A stretch of 18,681 bases of DNA from Methanothrix sp. Lineage in GTDB: Archaea; Halobacteriota; Methanosarcinia; Methanotrichales; Methanotrichaceae. Below are positions 8,022 through 15,282 of this stretch, one piece after another. Numbering within the stretch: position 1 is the stretch's first letter; each line of letters starts with the position of its first letter. Location: contig WOYM01000082.1 in assembly GCA_011620785.1 (NCBI GenBank), positions 1-18,681 of the forward strand, given 5' to 3'. A program made the translations under genes and the position numbers. Under the pieces are notes generated by a model. The model was not told where the DNA came from. It made no database searches and saw nothing but the letters and a program-made list of their open reading frames with translations.

Positions 8022-8849
8022 TCAGCTCTTCTTTCCAAGGTTGAAGGTCTCCACTTCTTCATCCCCCCCGGCCTCAGGCCAGGAGTCCAGCGATCCACCC
8101 TTCTTGGGCTTGATCTTTTTATTTGGCTGCTTTTCCTCTGGCATCTCCTTTTGCTTTGCTTCCCGCTTCGCCTCGAACCCTTCTTCCCGAGACCTGGAAT
8201 CATCTCCCACGGTCTTGGCCAGGTCCGCCTTCAGAGAGGCAAGGGCCCGAGCGACCATTTTGCGGTAGCGCTCTATATCGGTATGATAGTGCTCCCGGGC
8301 ACGAGCCGCATCCTGCTGATTGGTGGAGGGATAAGCGCTGTCTGCGGTGGCAAAGTCGCTTGACAATGGAGCTGGTTCAGCCTTCTCGAGGAGTGAGAGC
8401 CTCTCAAGAGTGTGCCTGGCGGTATCCATTATCCACCGGTTTCTGGTTGCCTCATCCACCCTCTGGATGGACTCAGCGCGCAGAGATATGATGACATTGC
8501 CGTCCTCCGTCTGGTAGAGGTTGGGCTTTCCCACGATGGAGACAAAAGCAGGTGCATCCATGCTGGCCAGTATCTGAGCGGCCTCTGGCTGGTACTGCCC
8601 GGCATAGATCAGAATGCTGCCCGTCGGGTCCACCACTCGCCCCCGCCAGTACTCCACATCTGTACCGATATCGTCCTTCTCGGTCAGCGTTCCCACGAAG
8701 AAGACCCGATTGCATTTGGCCCCGGTAGGGGTGAGAAGGTATTGAGGAGCATATTGATGCTGGTCCTCACCTTCCCGGAAGGAGTAGTTTGAACTCTTCA
8801 GCTCCTCGGCGAATATCCTGCGCGCCACCTCTCTGGAAAATCCCGCCAT
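8022..8849 (-). CDS. RPA-associated OB-fold protein (COG3390 family)
   Basis: This 275-residue protein is a partner subunit of archaeal replication protein A. The family (COG3390, rpap in Haloferax) is regularly encoded directly after rpa and is needed with it for single-stranded DNA transactions. The N-terminal 140 residues form the OB fold (AKCNRVFFVGTLTEKDDIG ... YWRGRVVDPTGSILIYAGQY ... APAFVSIVGKPNLYQ). A helical part follows from about 145. The last 70 residues are lysine- and glutamate-rich (AKREAKQKEMPEEKQPNKKI) and probably disordered. The start ATG is one base after the rpa stop, so the two genes are coupled. Confidence 0.88.
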   Translation of the reverse strand: MAGFSREVARRIFAEELKSSNYSFREGEDQHQYAPQYLLTPTGAKCNRVFFVGTLTEKDDIGTDVEYWRGRVVDPTGSILIYAGQYQPEAAQILASMDAPAFVSIVGKPNLYQTEDGNVIISLRAESIQRVDEATRNRWIMDTARHTLERLSLLEKAEPAPLSSDFATADSAYPSTNQQDAARAREHYHTDIERYRKMVARALASLKADLAKTVGDDSRSREEGFEAKREAKQKEMPEEKQPNKKIKPKKGGSLDSWPEAGGDEEVETFNLGKKS

Positions 8850-8850
8850 C

Positions 8851-10080
8851 CTAGATCGCCTCCACCCGGCTCATGAGCTCGTCCACACTCGATTCTGTCA
8901 CCGGCATGAGCTCATTTATGGTCTCCACCAATAGATAGCGATCGACCCTTGGCCCAGCGATGGCAAAGTATCTGCCCACCAGCTTGCTCTCGATGAGGGA
9001 GCGCACCACCTCGTGATCGAGCGCCTCCATGGCCATCATCCTGGCTTCATCCAGGGTAAGCCCAACCAGCCGCTCAGTGGTCTCCCGGTTGATGAGGACA
9101 TCCTGCACCCGGCGGCCATCGTCCAGCACCGCCTTGATGCGCAGATCATATGTGCCATCCACCTTTCCATGCTCGGTGCATACTCCCTTGGCCAAGGAGC
9201 GTTTGCATACCGGGCAGCGCTTTATCAATCCCGAGCCCTTCTGCACATCCACCAGAGCCCCGGAGAACTCTGCAGCCTGGGAGCCGATCTCTATGTCAAC
9301 ATCCAACGGCTCGATCTGGCTGGTGCGGTTCAGCTTCACGCTGAACCTCCCCTGGAACTCATCTGTAACCAGGTTTCGAAGAAGATAGCTCTTCCCCTCC
9401 TCCAGGTTGGCAAGATCAGCTTTCGCCCATTTCACAAACTTTATAGAGCCGGTCTCATCGCCGATCAGGCCCGACTGGGAGATGGAATCGCTGTTCGGCT
9501 CCCAGAGCTGAGCCACCTTGACCTTCAGATCGACCCACAGTCCAGGCTCGCAGATCTCGATCACCTTCATCTCCTGCGCGGCCCGGCTGACCGATCTTGC
9601 CTCCACCTCATTTTCCAGTGGCTCTATCTGGCTGGTGCGATTCAGTTTTATGCTGAACCGGCCCTGGAACTCATCCGTGATCACTTTCTTCAGAGAATAG
9701 CTCTGGCCTAAGACCAGATCGGGCAGCTCGGACTTCTTCCATTTCACAAACTTCATTGCCCCCGAGCCATCGCCAACCAGGCCGGTCTGAGAGATGGCAT
9801 CGGTTGCCGGCTCCCAGAGATCCAGAACCTTAACCTCCAAATCCACCCACCGGCCGGATTCCTTGATCTCGGAGAGCTTGACCTTCTCCGAGCTGGCCCT
9901 GGCTTGAGGCATAATTCCATGCTCCTTTTGGAAGTAGTTCAAGACCGATCTTCTTGCTTCCCCTTCCGGCACGCGAAAATCGTCGATTAGCTTCTTTAGG
10001 CGAACCTCAATCTCCTCATCAGGGACAAGGATGTTCTGCTCCCTGAGACGAGCCGATATCTGATCTATTATTTCTTTCAT
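8851..10080 (-). CDS. rpa: Replication protein A, two OB folds plus zinc finger
   Basis: This is the single-stranded DNA-binding protein of archaeal replication, recombination and repair. It has 409 residues. A short helical N-terminal region (1-60) is followed by OB fold 1 (about 67-155), OB fold 2 (about 171-259) and a zinc finger with C289, C292, C301 and H304 (CPVCKRSLAKGVCTEHG). A C-terminal OB-like domain follows. The two OB folds are strikingly alike: both contain EFQGRFS(I/V)KLNRTSQIEPL and the pattern SQ(T/S)GL(V/I)GD. This architecture matches the two-OB, zinc-finger RPAs (RPA2/RPA3) described in Methanosarcina acetivorans, not the four-OB RPA1. The start ATG at 10078-10080 is supported by a TATA box 55-62 bases upstream. 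Confidence 0.95.
   Translation of the reverse strand: MKEIIDQISARLREQNILVPDEEIEVRLKKLIDDFRVPEGEARRSVLNYFQKEHGIMPQARASSEKVKLSEIKESGRWVDLEVKVLDLWEPATDAISQTGLVGDGSGAMKFVKWKKSELPDLVLGQSYSLKKVITDEFQGRFSIKLNRTSQIEPLENEVEARSVSRAAQEMKVIEICEPGLWVDLKVKVAQLWEPNSDSISQSGLIGDETGSIKFVKWAKADLANLEEGKSYLLRNLVTDEFQGRFSVKLNRTSQIEPLDVDIEIGSQAAEFSGALVDVQKGSGLIKRCPVCKRSLAKGVCTEHGKVDGTYDLRIKAVLDDGRRVQDVLINRETTERLVGLTLDEARMMAMEALDHEVVRSLIESKLVGRYFAIAGPRVDRYLLVETINELMPVTESSVDELMSRVEAI
9304..9882 (-). repeat. Internal duplication encoding the two RPA OB folds
   Basis: DNA encoding OB 1 (about 9616-9882) and OB 2 (about 9304-9570) remains similar at the base level. One example is the pair of segments near 9312-9375 and 9630-9690, which share CTGGCTGGTGCG and CCCTGGAACTCAT. 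The repeat period is about 312 bases (104 codons). Confidence 0.75.
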
Positions 10081-10134
10081 TACCCGTATGCCCCCTGTTT
10101 TTCATTGAGAGGTGATAGTAACTGGGCTCTTGAA

Positions 10135-10142
10135 CTATTTAA
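10135..10142 (-). promoter_or_regulatory. TATA box for rpa
   Basis: The minus strand reads TTAAATAG preceded by CTTCC, 55-62 bases upstream of the rpa ATG. It predicts a leader of about 30 bases. Confidence 0.5.
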
Positions 10143-10288
10143 GGAAGATCTGTGCGGAGAGAAAGTAATCCCCGGAGATTACATAAACAAGGCTTGCAGA
10201 TTTCAGAAAACGGGATGAAATGGAAGAGGATAATATAGGTAAGAGTGAAGATAGAAGACGACCAAGATAAAACAAATGGCTTAATGCC

Positions 10289-10295
10289 GGGAGGT
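10289..10295 (+). promoter_or_regulatory. Shine-Dalgarno site of nop5
   Basis: GGGAGGT sits 8 bases before ATG 10304. It overlaps the approach to a second, out-of-frame ATG at 10296, so spacing decides the start. Confidence 0.6.
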
Positions 10296-10303
10296 ATGGC
10301 TGT

Positions 10304-11197
10304 ATGGAGATCGCGACCTGGTTTGGAAGGATTGATTCGGAGACTGGATCAGTATTCTTGTCTGAAGATGGGGAGAGGATGATAGATGCCCTTTTAAAGA
10401 GGCCTCTTCCTGCCGGCCCATCCGTTCAGCCCGACCTGCGCTGCCTGGCCCTAATGCATGGATATACGGCAGGTGATATCGAATATAACGCCCGCCTCAG
10501 AGAGGTCGCCCTGAGCCTCGTTCGCCGCCAGCTTGCCCAGTTGGCTACTGCAGAACAGGACCTCCTCCAGGCGGTGGAGGCCATAGACGATATGACTGAG
10601 GCGATAAATCTGCTGGATGAGAGGCTCTATGAGTGGCATCGCCTGCACCATCAGAGGATCGTTCATGGAAAGGATCTGGCGGAGTCGCTCTGCGAGGATC
10701 GGATTATGGGACCCTTTGCCAGGTCCATTCTCCGATTGAGGGAATCGAGGAAGAGCATGGAGGAGGAAGTAAGCTTTCGGGCAGAAGAGCTCGCCCCAAA
10801 CCTCTCCGCTCTGGCCGGACCGATCCTGGCAGCGAGGCTCATATCCAGGGCAGGAGGCCTGAGCCGGCTGGCAAAGATGCCCTCCTCCCGGGTGCAGGTC
10901 ATGGGGGCGGAGAAGTCCCTCTTCAAGCATCTTGACGGCCATGCCCCTTCCCCCAAGCACGGGATAATCTTCCGCCATCCAGCAGTCATGGGGGCCCCAA
11001 GAAGGCTGCGGGGAAAGGTGGCACGCGCTCTGGCTGGAAAGCTCGCCCTTGCTGCCCGGCTGGACTACTATGGAGCTAGCCCCTCACCTGACCTGGCAGC
11101 CTCCCTGGAGAGGCGGCTGAAGGACATCAAACGCAGGGGAGGGAATAGAGTGGAGAGCAGCAGATTGGCTGAAGAAAGGAATGAGCAGCAAGGATAG
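10304..11197 (+). CDS. nop5: Nop5 (Nop56/58-like) C/D box sRNP core protein
   Basis: Nop5 is the scaffold of the archaeal C/D box guide RNP. It binds L7Ae and the guide RNA and holds fibrillarin, which 2'-O-methylates rRNA and tRNA. This protein has 297 residues, short for the family because the N-terminal domain is reduced (starts MEIATWFGRIDSETGSVFL). Residues of about 60-160 form the coiled-coil region. The NOP domain spans about 162-260 with the hallmark GAEKSLFKHL (201-210), then KHGIIFRHP and RGKVARALAGKLALAARLD. The charged tail is very short. GGGAGGT at 10289-10295 is spaced 8 bases from ATG 10304 and supports it over the out-of-frame ATG at 10296. The fibrillarin gene, often adjacent, is absent here. 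Confidence 0.95.
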   Translation: MEIATWFGRIDSETGSVFLSEDGERMIDALLKRPLPAGPSVQPDLRCLALMHGYTAGDIEYNARLREVALSLVRRQLAQLATAEQDLLQAVEAIDDMTEAINLLDERLYEWHRLHHQRIVHGKDLAESLCEDRIMGPFARSILRLRESRKSMEEEVSFRAEELAPNLSALAGPILAARLISRAGGLSRLAKMPSSRVQVMGAEKSLFKHLDGHAPSPKHGIIFRHPAVMGAPRRLRGKVARALAGKLALAARLDYYGASPSPDLAASLERRLKDIKRRGGNRVESSRLAEERNEQQG

Positions 11198-11204
11198 AAT
11201 CAGG

Positions 11205-11218
11205 ATCAAATTTATATT
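11205..11218 (+). promoter_or_regulatory. BRE/TATA promoter giving an apparently leaderless mRNA
   Basis: GATCAAATTTATATT lies just after the nop5 stop. The TATA box TTTATATT (11211-11218) is centred about 26 bases before ATG 11241, so transcription should begin at or next to the start codon. No good Shine-Dalgarno sequence is near that ATG. Confidence 0.6.
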
Positions 11219-11240
11219 CGATTGAGATGAAGTTGCGCAT

Positions 11241-11876
11241 ATGAAATGGTGGCAATCCGGGTTTCTGATGATATCGGCATTTAGCATCATCGCCTGCTTG
11301 GGCTTTCTGGTTCCCCCAGCAGCGGGAGTTGCTCAGAATATGACTGAGCACTCCTGGATCTACAATCAGGGATACTCGGATGATATGCGCATCTACCAGA
11401 CAACCAGCGGCTTTCACGGCCAGAAGTTGGTCACTGGGACCAGAGGTACAGGCACTATATCCCGCTCCATTGACGCTCATGTCTATGGCGGATTTGAGGA
11501 TGGATTCAATGAGATCTGGGCCAATGAATGGGGAGTCTACCAGAACAAGCCATCTTTATACAGCGAGCCCATCACCAAGAGCGACCTGAGAAATGCCCTC
11601 TGCGCCAAGAACTATGAGGTGGGATCGATCTATTCCGAGAGCTACTCTGAGATCCGGGACCTGGTCAAAGACACCTCCGTGAGCCAGACCAATGAGAACT
11701 CAGTGTACAGCATCCACACCGAAGCGGATGGAACGGCAAGGGTGGGAGCGCGGGTGCAGAGAAGCACCAGCTCCGCTCCTGCCTACATCATGACCGGAAG
11801 CTATCAGGGCTACACAAATATGAGGATGCAGCTGGAGAGCGGCAACGCCTCCATTATGACTCTTCCCTGCCCATGA
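11241..11876 (+). CDS. Secreted protein of unknown function
   Basis: The protein has 211 residues. The first 32 look like a signal peptide: MKWW, a hydrophobic core (FLMISAFSIIACLGFLV) and a likely cleavage after PPAAG or GVAQ. The mature part is polar and beta-like, rich in S, T, Y and G (GTRGTGTISRSIDAHVYGG, SEPITKSDLRNALCAKNYEVG), without a motif I can assign. Potential N-glycosylation sequons are NMT near the mature N-terminus and NAS near the C-terminus. Two cysteines occur in the mature part (ALCAKN and LPCP). It has its own promoter directly after nop5 and converges on the methanogenesis-marker gene 52 bases away. A surface or cell-envelope role is likely, but only from the signal peptide. 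Confidence 0.7.
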   Translation: MKWWQSGFLMISAFSIIACLGFLVPPAAGVAQNMTEHSWIYNQGYSDDMRIYQTTSGFHGQKLVTGTRGTGTISRSIDAHVYGGFEDGFNEIWANEWGVYQNKPSLYSEPITKSDLRNALCAKNYEVGSIYSESYSEIRDLVKDTSVSQTNENSVYSIHTEADGTARVGARVQRSTSSAPAYIMTGSYQGYTNMRMQLESGNASIMTLPCP

Positions 11877-11928
11877 GGCAGCTATATTTTTCAAAGTCTT
11901 TTTTGCTGAGGATTCCATTATCCAAGAT

Positions 11929-12870
11929 CTAGACCAGAGGCCTGGGTTGCTTTTTCTCCGGGAGGACGGGAAGGGGCATGGTGTTTATCAGCAGCGGCGA
12001 AGAGACATACTTTGCCCTCTCCACCAGCAGCTCCTTTCCCCAGGGGGTCAGGCCGAAGAGGGGCACCGCAGTTCCCACCTGCACCAGGGGTACAGCCTCT
12101 TCACGTATATGCCTGGAAGCGCAGCTGGTGACGATATCCGCCGCCTTCAAGAGCCTTCTGGCATCATCCTGGCTGATCCCTGTGAGATGGACCCCGATTA
12201 TCATTATCCGCACTCCAGTTGATCTCTCCAGCTCCCTCAGCCTCTCTGCAGTCTGGACATCTGCTACCGTCACAGCGAACCGGCAGTATCCAGCGCTTAT
12301 GGCATAGGCCGCGCCCTCCAGCTGATCGATCCTTCCACTCTCGGGAGAGAGGACATGCCCATCCCTGGATCTTATGCCATCTATAACCTCAGGAATGGGA
12401 TCTGTCTCCACCAGTCCCGAGATGTATCCGCCCATGCCCTGGACCAGCGATCCATTAGAGGTGATGACCGTTCCAGCGCCATCGCACACGGTAACGGCAG
12501 CATCGATAATACCCCTCATAAGGCCGGTCATCATCGATTCAGATGCCCCAAAGCCGACGAATGTGTCCATCTCCAGCTTCCGTCGGGCGGAGAACATTCC
12601 ATGCTCCTTAATGCGAAACTCCATATTGGCAGCCGCAGACTCCTTTGTCACCTTTTTTATTCCCCGGACCTTATCGAAAAGAGGACACCATTCGATCACC
12701 GGCTCGGTGGCTTCAGTTACCTCTTCCTCGCTCACCTTTATGGCTGATCTTCCCAGTAGCTCCATTTTATGCATATCGTCCACCTCAAGAGGGACTACAG
12801 CGGCTATATCCTTGTCTGCCTGTTCTTGTCTCTTTGCATTGCCTAACCATGGCCAATGCATTTTCTCCAT
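11929..12870 (-). CDS. Methanogenesis marker protein 8 (DUF2099 family)
   Basis: The protein has 313 residues. The stretch IEWCPLFDKVRGIKKVTKE, then NMEFRIKEHGMFSARRKLEMDTFVGFGASE and AAVTVCDGAGTVITSNG, matches my recollection of DUF2099, a family restricted to methanogens and their relatives and named methanogenesis marker 8. Its biochemical role is not established; it has been suggested to act in maturation of methanogenesis enzymes. Residues of about 80-270 hold the conserved domain with glycine-rich turns (GMGGYISGLVETDPIPEV). The tail KKQPRPLV is divergent. ATG 12868-12870 is preceded by GGTAGGAGAG at good spacing. The gene is divergent from a broken TrmB-like regulator and shares its promoter region. 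Confidence 0.85.
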   Translation of the reverse strand: MEKMHWPWLGNAKRQEQADKDIAAVVPLEVDDMHKMELLGRSAIKVSEEEVTEATEPVIEWCPLFDKVRGIKKVTKESAAANMEFRIKEHGMFSARRKLEMDTFVGFGASESMMTGLMRGIIDAAVTVCDGAGTVITSNGSLVQGMGGYISGLVETDPIPEVIDGIRSRDGHVLSPESGRIDQLEGAAYAISAGYCRFAVTVADVQTAERLRELERSTGVRIMIIGVHLTGISQDDARRLLKAADIVTSCASRHIREEAVPLVQVGTAVPLFGLTPWGKELLVERAKYVSSPLLINTMPLPVLPEKKQPRPLV

Positions 12871-12947
12871 GATTCTCTCCTACCTGTATAGCTATAAGCC
12901 CTCTGCATCGATCCAACTACTCTCGACTACTGCATGCAGCAAGGATT

Positions 12948-12973
12948 CATAATATATTTGAAATTAAATATAG
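12948..12973. promoter_or_regulatory. Back-to-back divergent promoters (marker 8 gene and TrmB-like gene)
   Basis: The minus-strand TATA box (AAATATATTA, rc of 12950-12959) directs the marker 8 gene. The plus-strand TATA box TTAAATATA (12964-12972) directs the TrmB-like gene. Only about five bases (TGAAA) separate them. Predicted starts are near 12928 on the minus strand and 12993 on the plus strand. Such closely packed TATA boxes could be co-regulated by one bound protein. Confidence 0.5.
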
Positions 12974-13014
12974 TAATTATGTAAGGAAAATTTTCTATCT
13001 CAATCGAATTATTT

Positions 13015-13459
13015 TTGACGAAACTTATACATATGCTATCATTCATTATGCGCCTGGTGAAAGCTTTGAATACATCAGCATCCGCTGATATCGCTGCCGA
13101 GCGCGACGAGTTTGCATCTATATTGATGAAGATAGGCCTCAAGAGGAACGTGGCCAAGGTCCTGACCTATCTAGCGGGAGTGCCCGAGGCAACCAGTCGG
13201 GAGATTGAGATCGGATCCGATTTGCGCCAGCCTGAAGTTAGCATTGCCATGAGAGATTAGAAGGCTGGACTGGGTTGCAGAGAGGGATGAGAGGAATCCT
13301 GGAAAAGGTCGACCTTATCGCATCTATAAGCTGAACTGCAGCCTTCCGGATATCGTGCCGTATCTGGAGTCGGAGAACGTAAAGGAAGCGGATAAGGTGA
13401 TGAAGCAGATTGAGAAGCTCAGAGCTATTACAAAAGTTTATTTTTTATTAATTAAGTAA
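13015..13459 (+). pseudogene. TrmB/ArsR-like transcriptional regulator, frameshifted
   Basis: The first frame (TTG 13015, or ATG 13033 or 13048) encodes an N-terminal region and a winged helix (DEFASILMKIGLKRNVAKVL, then DLRQPEVSIAMR) and stops at TAG 13258-13260. The family's next segment is present but in the +1 frame from about 13253: EIRRLDWVAERDERNPGKGR, then PYRIYKLN and a helical C-terminus ending with TAA 13457-13459. The junction reads ATGAGAGATTAGAAGG. One additional AG (ATGAGAGAGATTAG) restores a continuous MREIRRLDWV. The simplest reading is a 2-base contraction in a short AG run, by mutation or sequencing error. As written, the product lacks the wing and the C-terminal half, so DNA binding is doubtful. 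There is no clear SD, so the exact start is uncertain. Confidence 0.85.
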
Positions 13460-13590
13460 TGAAATTTTCTGATATGCATGCCGATAGTTTTCACATACTC
13501 CGAGTTGATTATGCACAACCAAATTCAAATGCACTCACCTAAACATCTATATTATATTTCAAGATGCGCCAATTTACTCTATGCAAAAAT

Positions 13591-13599
13591 CTATATACT
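13591..13599 (+). promoter_or_regulatory. TATA box of ftsZ
   Basis: CTATATACT, preceded by GCAAAAAT, lies about 26 bases before a predicted start near 13621. This gives a leader of roughly 20 bases that contains the SD at 13632-13637. A second AT-rich TATA-like run occurs at 13546-13556. Confidence 0.5.
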
Positions 13600-13631
13600 A
13601 ATAGATTACTAGAATATGGCAGAATAAAGAA

Positions 13632-13637
13632 GAGGGG
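13632..13637 (+). promoter_or_regulatory. Shine-Dalgarno site that decides the ftsZ start
   Basis: GAGGGG abuts ATG 13638 with no spacer but lies 6 bases from ATG 13644. Normal spacing favours 13644. Confidence 0.6.
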
Positions 13638-13643
13638 ATGGAT

Positions 13644-14756
13644 ATGAAGTACATCATCGACGATGCCATGGGCAGGGCTGAGGCTGAGAGCAGGGTCAAG
13701 CCTTCCAGCATGATTAAGAGCGATGAGGAGCTAGTGTCGGTTCTCGAGGAACTGACCACGGTCATCAGGGTAATTGGTTGTGGTGGAGGAGGCTCGAACA
13801 CCATCGACCGCCTGGCAGAATGCGGCATCCAGGGGGCAGAACTCTTTGCGGTGAACACCGATGCTCAGCACCTTTTGCATATCAATGCCGATCGCCGTTT
13901 CCTGATCGGCAGGCGTACAACCCGCGGCCTGGGCGCGGGCAGCCTGCCTGCCATCGGCGAAGAGGCTGCTCAAGAGGATATAGATGAGATCAGAGCGGCA
14001 GTGGATGGGGCGGACATGGTCTTCGTCACCTGCGGCCTTGGGGGCGGCACAGGCACTGGCGCCTCGCCGGTGGTGGCAGAGGCGGCCCGGGAGGCGGGCG
14101 CCCTTACCATCTCCATCGTCACTATTCCCTTCAGCGCAGAGGGGACGATAAGAATGCAGAATGCAGAAGCGGGCTTAAATAGGCTGCGAGAGGTCTCGGA
14201 CACCGTGATCGTGGTGCCAAATGATCGACTCTTGGATGTCGTTCCCAACCTTCCCCTGCAGGCGGCCTTCAAGGTGGCGGATGAGGTGCTGATGCGCTCG
14301 GTCAAGGGGATTACTGAGCTCATAACCCGTCCCGGTCTGATCAACCTGGATTTCGCTGATGTCAGAACGGTGATGACAAACGGCGGCGTGGCTATGATCG
14401 GAATGGGTGAGGCACAAGGAGAGGAGAAGGCGCGGGACTCGGTGTCGAAAGCCCTGCGAAGTCCCCTCCTGGATGTGGACGTATCCTGCGCGACATCTGC
14501 CCTGGTGAACGTGGTTGGGGGTTCTGACATGACCATCACCGATGCCGAGACCGTGGTGGATGAGGTCTATCAGAAGATAAATCCTGAGGCTCGGATCATC
14601 TGGGGAGCACAAATAGACCAGAACCTCGATCATACCCTGAGGACCATGCTGGTGGTTACAGGAGTCTCGTCTCCCCAAATACTGGGAAAGGACATGAGCA
14701 AGAGGGTGACCTCAAGGCATGGCATAGACTTCCTATCCCGCCGGGCACGTTATTGA
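13644..14756 (+). CDS. ftsZ: Cell division GTPase FtsZ
   Basis: FtsZ polymerises into the midcell ring that directs division. An archaeal-type N-terminal extension of about 40 residues precedes the Rossmann GTPase domain. Residues are counted from the upstream ATG 13638: the first glycine loop is VIGCGGGGSNT (45-55), the tubulin signature GGGTGTG is at 135-141, and the T7 loop N236-x-D238-x-x-D241 (NLDFADV) supplies the catalytic aspartates. The C-terminal domain is complete to about 355, and the tail SRRARY is short. All catalytic parts are intact. I set the start at ATG 13644 because the SD GAGGGG (13632-13637) is then 6 bases away. The secE and nusG genes that often follow archaeal ftsZ are absent. 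Whether this is FtsZ1 or FtsZ2 was not resolved. Confidence 0.96.
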   Translation: MKYIIDDAMGRAEAESRVKPSSMIKSDEELVSVLEELTTVIRVIGCGGGGSNTIDRLAECGIQGAELFAVNTDAQHLLHINADRRFLIGRRTTRGLGAGSLPAIGEEAAQEDIDEIRAAVDGADMVFVTCGLGGGTGTGASPVVAEAAREAGALTISIVTIPFSAEGTIRMQNAEAGLNRLREVSDTVIVVPNDRLLDVVPNLPLQAAFKVADEVLMRSVKGITELITRPGLINLDFADVRTVMTNGGVAMIGMGEAQGEEKARDSVSKALRSPLLDVDVSCATSALVNVVGGSDMTITDAETVVDEVYQKINPEARIIWGAQIDQNLDHTLRTMLVVTGVSSPQILGKDMSKRVTSRHGIDFLSRRARY

Positions 14757-14758
14757 TG

Positions 14759-14830
14759 GAGCTCATATAGGAGGTGCCACTGCCTCCCTATAGCTCTGCC
14801 TTCCCCTTTTGCTCGCTCATATTTGCATCT
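14759..14830 (+). terminator. Hairpin and pyrimidine-tract terminator after ftsZ
   Basis: GAGCT/AGCTC, ATAG/CTAT and GAGG/CCTC pair between 14759-14774 and 14783-14796, with one 3-base and one 1-base bulge and an 8-base loop. A pyrimidine-rich run (CCTTCCCCTTTTGC, later TTCTCTTTTTCTTTC up to about 14848) follows. It begins 3 bases after the ftsZ stop. Confidence 0.6.
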
Positions 14831-14923
14831 CTTCTCTTTTTCTTTCGATTACCCCCTCAAAGCCCGTTGCTGCACTTGATCATCTCTGTTGGCCGTGCTA
14901 GCATGCACCATGTCAATCGATGG

Positions 14924-14931
14924 AATTATAA
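14924..14931 (+). promoter_or_regulatory. TATA-like element of the regulator/pseudo-ligase operon
   Basis: AATTATAA, preceded by CGATGG, would start transcription near 14952, about 22 bases before GTG 14974. It is the only TATA-like element found between the ftsZ terminator and this operon. Confidence 0.4.
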
Positions 14932-14973
14932 GTGCGCTCCCCCTATCAGTATCTGTTTATCTATTGAAGGGAT

Positions 14974-15282
14974 GTGATATCCATTCTGACCGAGAAGGTG
15001 AGCGGGGAGCTTGAGATGTTGCAGAGGCACCTGCTCATACTCAAGCATGTGGTGGAGAACGAGCCCATTGGTATTCTCAAGCTGGCGGAGGAGACGAGCA
15101 TACCCAGTCATAAGGTGCGTTATTCCCTAAGAATACTGGAACAAGAGGGTCTGATCAAGGCAACCGCTCCCGGCGCGACCACAACCCACGAGACCGGTCC
15201 ATTCCTCAAGGAGCTGGACTCGATGATCGAAGAGCTTTCTAAGAGAGCAGATGAACTGAAAAAGATCAAGATCGCGAGGTAA
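14974..15282 (+). CDS. Winged helix-turn-helix transcriptional regulator
   Basis: The protein has 102 residues. Residues of about 15-65 fold as a winged helix: HLLILKHVVENEPIGILKLAEETSIP is helix 1 and helix 2, SHKVRYSLRILEQEGLIKATAPGA is the recognition helix and wing. Residues of about 73-102 (PFLKELDSMIEELSKRADEL) form an amphipathic helix suited to dimerisation. It lacks a visible ligand or metal-binding domain. GTG 14974 has GAAGGG only 2 bases away. An alternative ATG 15016 has GGGGAG at 6 bases and would remove 14 residues without touching the winged helix. I keep the longer form because LTEKVSGELE looks conserved in relatives I recall. The stop at 15280-15282 abuts the ATG of the ligase-like gene, so it is probably cotranscribed and may regulate the operon. 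Confidence 0.75.
   Translation: MISILTEKVSGELEMLQRHLLILKHVVENEPIGILKLAEETSIPSHKVRYSLRILEQEGLIKATAPGATTTHETGPFLKELDSMIEELSKRADELKKIKIAR

Noticed and set aside
9013..9711. Open plus-strand frame of more than 230 codons opposite rpa
   Set aside because: It is antisense to two well-recognised OB folds. It looks open because the duplicated OB sequence is GC-rich.
10451..10978. Minus-strand frame opposite nop5
   Set aside because: The plus strand carries the Nop signature. The shadow has no family features.
13438..13452. TTTATTTTTTATTA as a dedicated terminator
   Set aside because: It lies inside the frame-shifted end of the broken regulator (codons for VYFLLI). It may help termination, but no hairpin supports a separate call.
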